This document shows, piece by piece, positions 56,718 through 64,000 of a DNA stretch of 64,000 bases. The notes beneath the pieces were generated by a model. It was not told the origin of the DNA and did no database searches. It was given only the letters and a program-made list of their open reading frames with translations. Numbering within the stretch: the stretch's first letter is position 1; the number at the start of each line of letters is the position of its first letter. The DNA is taken from assembly GCF_001010285.1 (NCBI RefSeq), contig NZ_CP011104.1, positions 558,001-622,000 of the forward strand, in the 5' to 3' direction. This DNA is from Photorhabdus thracensis (GTDB lineage Bacteria > Pseudomonadota > Gammaproteobacteria > Enterobacterales > Enterobacteriaceae). The translations under genes were made by a program, and so were the position numbers.

Positions 56718-58565
56718 TTAAATTGACAGCTTCTTAATACGCTTACCACCATATAGCAGGTTCACGATAGCCCGGGTACCTACAATAGCGGTGAACATAG
56801 AAGTGGCGACACCAATTGACGTTGTTATCGCAAAGCCTTTAATTGACCCTGTACCAACAGCGTAAAGAATGATCGCAGTAATCAGCGTTGTCAGGTTGGC
56901 ATCGATAATACTGGAAAACGCGCCTTTATAACCTTCATGTATCGCTTGCTGTACAGTACGGCCATTACGTAATTCTTCTTTGATACGTTCGTTGATCAGT
57001 ACGTTGGCATCAACTGCCACCGCCAGCGTCAGCACAATACCCGCGATCCCAGGCATAGTGAGCGTCGCACCCGGTAACAGAGACATAACACCGACAATCA
57101 GCACCAAATTAGCCAGCAGCGCGCTACTCGCAATCAAACCAAATTTGCGGTAGTAAATCACCATAAACAGGATTGATGCGATCAGACCCCACAGACAGGC
57201 TTCCAGCCCTTGCTCAATATTTTGCAGACCAAGGGTTGGCCCGATGGTACGTTCTTCCACAATCTGAATCGGTGCAATCAGAGCGCCGGCACGCAGCAGC
57301 AAAGATAACTGACGGGCTTCAGCCGCGTTGGAAATACCGGTGATACGGAAATTACTCCCCAGACGAACCTGAATATTGGCAATGTTAATCACTTCTTCAT
57401 TTTTGACTAATACAGCCCGACCATTAGCATCTTTCTTACCACTGTCTTTATATTCCACAAACAGCGTTGCCATTGGCTTACCAACATTGTCCTTGGTGAA
57501 ATTAGACATCGCGGAGCCACCAGCACTGTCCAGTGAAATACTCACCTCTGGACTACCGTATTCATCGGTACCAGGGGTTGAATCTGTAATATGATCCCCG
57601 GTCAGAATAACGCGCTTATATAACACAACCGGGCTACCATCACGGGTATTTTTCACCTCAGAATCACCCGGTACCCGACCTGATGTAGCCGCAGTAGAGT
57701 CAATACTTGTATTGACCAAACGGAACTCCAAGGTTGCTGTCGCGCCAAGAATTTCTTTAGCGCGGGCAGTATCCTGAATACCCGGTAATTCAACCACGAT
57801 ACGGTCAGCTCCCTGACGCTGAACTAACGGTTCGGCCACCCCCAGTTGGTTAACGCGATTACGCAGAATGGTAATGTTTTGCTGCACTGCATAAGAACGA
57901 GCTTCACGCTGGCTCTCATCACTCATCACCGCTTTCAGGGTATTATTGGCTCCAACACTGAAAACTAAATCACGGTGACGATTGGTAAGATAGCTCTCCG
58001 CATCAGAACGGGCTTTTTCATCACGGAAACGGATCTCTACACCGTAATTATCAATTTTGCGGACAGTGGAATAAGGAATACCTTTTTCACGTAAATCAGT
58101 ACGCAGGCCATCAATATTCTGCTCTTGCAGTTTTCCTAATGCGGTTTCCATATCCACTTCCATCAGGAAGTGCACACCACCACGCAGATCAAGGCCCAGT
58201 TTCATTGGCTCTGCGCCAATCTTACCCAGCCAAGTTGGTGTTGCCGGCGCCAGATTCAATGCCACCACATACTGATCGCCCAATGCGGACATTAGGGCTT
58301 CACGGGCACGAAGCTGAATATCAGAATTATTGAAACGAGCAAGAATCGCGCCATTTTCCAGCGCAATAGATTTACTCGTGATTTGATCTTTCTCTAAAAT
58401 ATTACGGACTTGGTCCAGCGTTTGCTCACTGGCGGCAATGCCTCGCGCGCCAGTGATTTGTACAGCCGGATCCTCACCATAAAGGTTGGGAAGTGCATAA
58501 AGCAAACCGATGAGGATCGCAGTGATCAGCATCAGATACTTCCACAAAGGATAACGGTTTAGCAC
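56718..58565 (-). CDS. secD: protein translocase subunit SecD
   Basis: 615 residues. The N-terminal membrane helix ([25 protein letters not shown]), the large periplasmic part with [15 protein letters not shown] and [19 protein letters not shown], then five C-terminal helices with [21 protein letters not shown]. 10 bp before secF. Confidence 0.97.
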   Translation of the reverse strand: MLNRYPLWKYLMLITAILIGLLYALPNLYGEDPAVQITGARGIAASEQTLDQVRNILEKDQITSKSIALENGAILARFNNSDIQLRAREALMSALGDQYVVALNLAPATPTWLGKIGAEPMKLGLDLRGGVHFLMEVDMETALGKLQEQNIDGLRTDLREKGIPYSTVRKIDNYGVEIRFRDEKARSDAESYLTNRHRDLVFSVGANNTLKAVMSDESQREARSYAVQQNITILRNRVNQLGVAEPLVQRQGADRIVVELPGIQDTARAKEILGATATLEFRLVNTSIDSTAATSGRVPGDSEVKNTRDGSPVVLYKRVILTGDHITDSTPGTDEYGSPEVSISLDSAGGSAMSNFTKDNVGKPMATLFVEYKDSGKKDANGRAVLVKNEEVINIANIQVRLGSNFRITGISNAAEARQLSLLLRAGALIAPIQIVEERTIGPTLGLQNIEQGLEACLWGLIASILFMVIYYRKFGLIASSALLANLVLIVGVMSLLPGATLTMPGIAGIVLTLAVAVDANVLINERIKEELRNGRTVQQAIHEGYKGAFSSIIDANLTTLITAIILYAVGTGSIKGFAITTSIGVATSMFTAIVGTRAIVNLLYGGKRIKKLSI

Positions 58566-58592
58566 GGCAGTTCCCTTCGGGAAAATCAGAAA

Positions 58593-58925
58593 TTACAGAG
58601 CCTTCATTGTACCTTTCGGTAAAACGGCAGCGACGAAATCACGTTTAATAGTCACTTCAGTGGTGTCATTCAGTGCTAAAACGACATAACCCGTATCAGC
58701 AACTTTAGTTACACGACCAATCAAACCACCATTGGTCAGAACCTCATCACCTTTGGAAATAGAATCCATCAGTTTTTTATGTTCTTTCGTACGTTTCTGT
58801 TGTGGACGCAAGATCATGAAGTAGAAGATCAGACCGAAAACAACCAACATGATGATCAGAGAATATGGACTTCCCTGAGCCGCCGGTGCACCAGCAGATG
58901 CCGTTGCTTCAGAAATAATACTCAT
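58593..58925 (-). CDS. yajC: Sec translocon accessory protein YajC
   Basis: 110 residues. One membrane helix (YSLIIMLVVFGLIFYFMILRPQQKRTKEHKKLM) and cytoplasmic KGDEVLTNGGLIGRVTKV. Partner of SecDF; gene order tgt-yajC-secD-secF is standard. Confidence 0.97.
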   Translation of the reverse strand: MSIISEATASAGAPAAQGSPYSLIIMLVVFGLIFYFMILRPQQKRTKEHKKLMDSISKGDEVLTNGGLIGRVTKVADTGYVVLALNDTTEVTIKRDFVAAVLPKGTMKAL

Positions 58926-59019
58926 TAAACTTTTCCCTCATTGTTATCAAAATCGATAGTAATCAAAAAACCAACCGCAATATGCTATACACACTGAGGT
59001 CAGTCAATCACCACTTAAG

Positions 59020-60144
<1,125 letters not shown>

Positions 60145-60210
60145 TTAACCTCCAGGCACCAGATAAACAGTCTGATGCTGTGACTTAAAAAATGTTTAAA
60201 ACACAATAAA

Positions 60211-61278
60211 TCAAGAAATTTTTTCCTTGCAAGCCAAAGGATTACGGAGAATAAACATGGCATCACCATAACTAAAGAAACGGTATTTTTCTGCAATCGC
60301 CTCTTTATAAGCACTCATGGTATTTTTATAACCAGCAAATGCAGAAACCAGCATGATAAGTGTCGATTCCGGCAAATGGAAATTCGTAATCAGCGCATCA
60401 ACAACCTGATATTCAAAACCCGGATAGATAAAAATCTGCGTATCATTAAAAAATGGCGCAATTAATCCATTTTGGCAAGCTCTTGCTGCACTTTCCAGCG
60501 AGCGGACGGATGTTGTTCCGACAGCGACAACCTTATTACCCCGGGCCTTACATGCCAGGACCGCATCAGCCACATCCTGCGGCACTTCAGCATATTCAGC
60601 ATGCATAATATGGTCTTCAATGGTTTCTACACGCACTGGCTGGAAAGTACCGGCCCCTACATGCAAGGTAACAAAAACCATTTCCACCCCTTTTTCACGC
60701 AGGGCTTCCAATAATGGCTCATCAAAATGAAGACCTGCCGTTGGTGCGGCTACTGCGCCTGGACGTTCACTGTATACCGTTTGATACAGCTCGCGATCCG
60801 CCTCTTCATCAGGGCGATCAATATAAGGCGGCAAAGGCATATGGCCGACATCATCCAGAATGGACAGCACATCACGCTGATCATCAAAACGTATTTCAAA
60901 CAGCGTGTCATGACGGGCCAGCATCGTCGCTTTAACGTTCTCACTGTCACCCAGCAACAGCTCTGCCCCCTCTTTCGGTGCTTTGGAAGCGCGCACATGT
61001 GCAAGTACCCGCTTATCATCCAATACCCGCTCAACCAGAACTTCCAGTTTACCGCCGGTGGCTTTCCGGCCAAAAATACGCGCGGGTATGACTCGGGTAT
61101 TATTGAAAACCAACAAATCTCCGGCATTCAGCTTATCGAGAACATCCGTAAAAACACCATGCGTTAACGCCCCCGTTTCACCATCAAGGGAAAGTAGACG
61201 GCAGCCACTGCGTTGTGGTTGAGGGTAGTGAGCAATCATTTCGTCAGGAAGTTCAAAAGTAAAATCGGAAACTCGCAT
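60211..61278 (-). CDS. queA: S-adenosylmethionine:tRNA ribosyltransferase-isomerase QueA
   Basis: 355 residues: [51 protein letters not shown] and [25 protein letters not shown]. Adds the cyclopentene-ring precursor to preQ1 in tRNA. First gene of queA-tgt-yajC-secDF. Confidence 0.97.
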   Translation of the reverse strand: MRVSDFTFELPDEMIAHYPQPQRSGCRLLSLDGETGALTHGVFTDVLDKLNAGDLLVFNNTRVIPARIFGRKATGGKLEVLVERVLDDKRVLAHVRASKAPKEGAELLLGDSENVKATMLARHDTLFEIRFDDQRDVLSILDDVGHMPLPPYIDRPDEEADRELYQTVYSERPGAVAAPTAGLHFDEPLLEALREKGVEMVFVTLHVGAGTFQPVRVETIEDHIMHAEYAEVPQDVADAVLACKARGNKVVAVGTTSVRSLESAARACQNGLIAPFFNDTQIFIYPGFEYQVVDALITNFHLPESTLIMLVSAFAGYKNTMSAYKEAIAEKYRFFSYGDAMFILRNPLACKEKIS

Positions 61279-61382
61279 TGTATTTAATCATTCAGAAAAA
61301 CAGGCGGACTAGTCTAGTGCCGCAGCTCTAAGGGTGCAACAAATAAGCACATAACTTCGCTGATTTATATTATAATCACCAG

Positions 61383-61976
61383 ATGAATTTTCTCGCTCAC
61401 CTTCATTTAGCTACTCTGGCTGAAAGCTCCCTGTTAGGGAACTTGATGGCGGATTTTGTTCGCGGCAATCCAGAGGGGCAATACAGCGCTGACGTGGTTG
61501 CAGGCATTCGCATGCATCGACGGGTTGATGTATTAACAGATACCCACCCGTTAGTTACTCAAGCCCGTCACCTGTTCAGTAGCCAATATCGACGGGTTGC
61601 GCCAATTACATTGGATATTATTTGGGATCACTTCCTTTCCTTATATTGGGATAAACTGGTTCCCGATGACTCATTACCGGCATTTATTCACCGTGCCCGC
61701 AATCAGATAGAACCTCATCTTTATAAAACTCCCGAAAAATTTCAGGAAATGAATGAGTTTTTATGGTCGCAAAACTGGTTGATCCGCTATGCAGATCTTG
61801 CATTTATCGCAAATGTACTAAATGGAATGGCCCGAAGACATCCCAGATTATCTGCCTTATCGGGATCATTTCAGGATATAGAACAACATTACTCTGACCT
61901 CGAAGCGTTATTCTGGCAATTTTATCCCTATATGATGGAAAAAGCGGGAAATAAAGATTTTTATAACCTCACCTAA
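61383..61976 (+). CDS. acpH: acyl carrier protein phosphodiesterase
   Basis: 197 residues: [28 protein letters not shown] and [17 protein letters not shown] (metal-binding His/Asp), [12 protein letters not shown]. Removes 4'-phosphopantetheine from acyl carrier protein. Diverges from queA across about 100 bp. Confidence 0.94.
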   Translation: MNFLAHLHLATLAESSLLGNLMADFVRGNPEGQYSADVVAGIRMHRRVDVLTDTHPLVTQARHLFSSQYRRVAPITLDIIWDHFLSLYWDKLVPDDSLPAFIHRARNQIEPHLYKTPEKFQEMNEFLWSQNWLIRYADLAFIANVLNGMARRHPRLSALSGSFQDIEQHYSDLEALFWQFYPYMMEKAGNKDFYNLT

Positions 61977-62140
61977 TTAACAATGTGGGTAAAGCGTTAC
62001 AGTAAAGAAAATAAAAATAAAGTATTAATAGGTAAAATCTATTGCAAAAATTAGTATTTTACCCTTTATTGATGTACGCTAATTCCTTATTCTACATCCA
62101 ATTTTTACATAAACCCCGGTTAAAACTACAGGAGTAACTC

Positions 62141-62743
62141 ATGGTTCTGGTAACTCGTCAAGCCCCTGACTTTACAGCAGCAGCTGTCCTTGGCAACGGC
62201 GAAATAGTTGGGAATTTCAACCTGAAAAAACACCTGAACGGTAAACCTGCCGTTATCTTCTTCTGGCCGATGGACTTTACTTTCGTATGTCCTTCTGAGC
62301 TGATCGCATTCGACCACCGCTACGAAGAGTTCAAAAAACGCGGTGTTGAAGTTGTTGGTGTTTCTTTCGACTCTGAATTTGTCCACAACGCATGGCGTAA
62401 AACTCCTATCGATAACGGTGGTATCGGCGAAGTTAAATATGCAATGGTTGCTGATACTAAACGTGAAATTCAAAAAACATACGGTATTGAGCACCCAGAA
62501 GCTGGCGTAGCTCTGCGTGGCTCTTTCCTGATCGACAAAAACGGCGTTGTCCGTCACCAGGTTGTTAACGATCTGCCACTAGGCCGTAACATTGACGAAA
62601 TGCTGCGTATGGTTGACGCACTGCAATTCCACGAAGAGCACGGCGATGTATGCCCTGCACAGTGGGAAAAAGGTAAAGAAGGTATGGGCGCTTCTCCAGA
62701 CGGCGTAGCTAAGTACCTGTCTCAGAACGCATCTAAACTGTAA
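62141..62743 (+). CDS. 2-Cys peroxiredoxin (AhpC/TsaA family)
   Basis: 200 residues. Peroxidatic Cys in WPMDFTFVCPSELIAF, resolving Cys in HGDVCPAQWEKGKEG. Typical 2-Cys type; reduces hydrogen peroxide and organic peroxides, recycled by thioredoxin or AhpF. No ahpF is adjacent. The ribosome site AGGAG precedes the ATG. Preferred codons suggest strong expression. Confidence 0.94.
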   Translation: MVLVTRQAPDFTAAAVLGNGEIVGNFNLKKHLNGKPAVIFFWPMDFTFVCPSELIAFDHRYEEFKKRGVEVVGVSFDSEFVHNAWRKTPIDNGGIGEVKYAMVADTKREIQKTYGIEHPEAGVALRGSFLIDKNGVVRHQVVNDLPLGRNIDEMLRMVDALQFHEEHGDVCPAQWEKGKEGMGASPDGVAKYLSQNASKL

Positions 62744-62768
62744 CCTCAAACGTTACCAATAATTCAGA

Positions 62769-62797
62769 CCAGTTGGTTGCTGCCAACTGGTTTTTTT
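62769..62797 (+). terminator. terminator after the peroxiredoxin gene
   Basis: CCAGTTGG-TTGCTG-CCAACTGG followed by TTTTTTT: 8-bp stem with a perfect T-run. Confidence 0.92.
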
Positions 62798-62966
62798 ATC
62801 GCTGAAATTCCTCGTTTTGCCACCTTGCGCACAAAAAATAAATCTTTCTAATAGTTATCATCACTTATAATTAAATTTACAATTGATTAACATTAAAATT
62901 CGTGTAAATAAAACAAGCACTTCCACTTTATAAAAATCATCCCGCAAAACGACAGGAGTTCACAAC

Positions 62967-64000
62967 ATGTTGAAAACATGGAAAACACCACTGGTAATAA
63001 TATCCTTACTCATCTCTTCTCATCTTTATGCCGCTTCAGAACCCGCCGTTGAAGCTAAAAATGGCATGGTTGTCTCAGCCCAACACCTTGCTTCACAAGT
63101 TGGTGTGGATATCCTCAAGATAGGTGGAAATGCTATTGATGCGGCTGTTGCTGTTGGCTATGCCCAAGCCGTTGTAAACCCATGCTGTGGAAATATCGGC
63201 GGTGGTGGTTTTATGACAATTCATCTGGCTGATGGCACAAATACTTTTATTAATTTCCGCGAAACCGCACCAAATGCGGCAAGCGCCAATATGTATCTGG
63301 ACAAAGAAGGTAACGTTGTTAAAGGAGCCAGTTTATATGGCTACCTGGCTGCCGGAGTGCCCGGGACCGTGATGGGACTGGACAGCACCCTAAAAAAATA
63401 TGGCAAACTCAGTCGTGAACAGGTCATGGCGCCTGCAATTAAACTGGCCCGGGAAGGTTATATACTAACCCGAGCAGACACAGATATTTTGGACACTTCA
63501 ATCAAACGTTTCCGCAAAGATCCAGAAGCAGCCCGCATCTTCCTGCGTAAAGATGGCTCCCCTTATCAACCGGGCGATAAGTTGATACAAACCGATCTGG
63601 CAAATACACTGGAATTAATCGCCAAAAAAGGGCAAGAAGCGTTCTATCATGGAGATATTCCTAAACGGGTTGTAGAAGCAGCTAAAAAATCAGGCGGCAT
63701 TATTACCGAAGCCGATTTCGCCAATTATAAGATCTCAGAAACAGCCCCCGTCACCTGTAGCTATCGCGGTTATAAATTTATCTCTTCACCGCCACCCAGT
63801 TCAGGAGGGGTAACAATGTGTGAAATCCTGAATATTCTGGAAGGCTACAACCTCAAAGAAATGGGATTCAACTCTGCTGATTATATTCACACACTGACGG
63901 AAGCAATGCGTCATGCCTATATGGACAGAAATACTCACCTTGGCGATCCGGAATTTGTTAAAAACCCAATCGATCGTTTACTGAGTAAAAGCTATGCCGA
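62967..64000 (+). CDS. ggt: gamma-glutamyltransferase, 5' part (runs off the window)
   Basis: 345 codons visible; the gene continues past 64000. Sec signal (MLKTWKTPLVIISLLISSHLYAAS) leads to the periplasm. VVSAQHLASQVGVDILKIGGNAIDAAVAVGYAQAVVNP, GNIGGGGFM and RETAPNAA are the family's large-subunit blocks. The autocleavage Thr, which starts the small subunit, is expected beyond the edge. AGGAG precedes the ATG at 62967. Cleaves glutathione and transfers gamma-glutamyl groups. Confidence 0.93.
   Translation, partial: MLKTWKTPLVIISLLISSHLYAASEPAVEAKNGMVVSAQHLASQVGVDILKIGGNAIDAAVAVGYAQAVVNPCCGNIGGGGFMTIHLADGTNTFINFRETAPNAASANMYLDKEGNVVKGASLYGYLAAGVPGTVMGLDSTLKKYGKLSREQVMAPAIKLAREGYILTRADTDILDTSIKRFRKDPEAARIFLRKDGSPYQPGDKLIQTDLANTLELIAKKGQEAFYHGDIPKRVVEAAKKSGGIITEADFANYKISETAPVTCSYRGYKFISSPPPSSGGVTMCEILNILEGYNLKEMGFNSADYIHTLTEAMRHAYMDRNTHLGDPEFVKNPIDRLLSKSYA

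Overview
The window is AT-rich enterobacterial chromosome, most likely Photorhabdus. This rests on established knowledge plus what is visible: a Ysc-family type III secretion system (T3SS) with Lcr/Lop-like translocators and an ExsA/C/D/E cascade, TA-flanked IS630/MITE pairs, ISAs1-family insertions, a phage-like lysis cassette outside a prophage, and a typical gamma-proteobacterial core at the right end. No species call is possible from sequence reading alone.

Layout. 1-2.9 kb: an IS630 element next to a 127-bp MITE with related ends, a small FaeA/PapI-like winged-helix gene and a startless membrane-protein remnant. 2.9-8.6 kb: a sodium:alanine symporter divergent from an FGGY pentulose kinase, with an ISAs1 element inserted exactly over the kinase stop codon, which also adds IS-encoded residues to the end of the convergent tehB. 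8.8-12.6 kb: wza-wzb-wzc without adjacent glycosyltransferase or polymerase genes. 13.1-14.4 kb: a second ISAs1-family element with a perfect 10-bp target duplication. 14.5-17.4 kb: a VOC protein, a holin/endolysin-like/Rz/Rz1 cassette and an alpha/beta-hydrolase-fold protein that lacks the usual nucleophile.

18.1-45.1 kb: an apparently complete Ysc-type T3SS in four transcription blocks: exsC-exsE-exsB (minus); yopN-tyeA-sycN-yscX-yscY-lcrD-lcrR-lcrGVH-lopBD (minus); yscN-U (plus); exsA, then exsD-yscB-L (plus). Four sites fit the ExsA promoter consensus (A-tract, GnC, 6 bp, TGnnA, then 21-22 bp to a -10) upstream of exsC, lcrG, yopN and yscN. In the expected circuit ExsC, ExsE, ExsD and ExsA couple transcription to secretion: export of ExsE frees ExsC to bind ExsD, which frees ExsA. 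exsA lies about 17 kb from exsCEB, unlike the exsCEBA order of Pseudomonas, and has no visible ExsA box. No effector gene is recognisable in the window.

45.2-51.4 kb: two terminators, a cspA-type cold-shock gene with a cold-box leader, and a graveyard of broken accessory genes: an AtoD fragment, a SIR2-type NADase-domain gene cut by a second IS630-type element, a RelB/DinJ antitoxin gene with an in-frame stop, and MFS transporter and cysteine desulfurase fragments meeting at a probable deletion junction.

51.4-64 kb: conserved core: pgpA, thiL, nusB, ribE, ribD, nrdR, secF, secD, yajC, tgt, queA (minus), then acpH, a 2-Cys peroxiredoxin and a gamma-glutamyltransferase gene that runs off the right edge.
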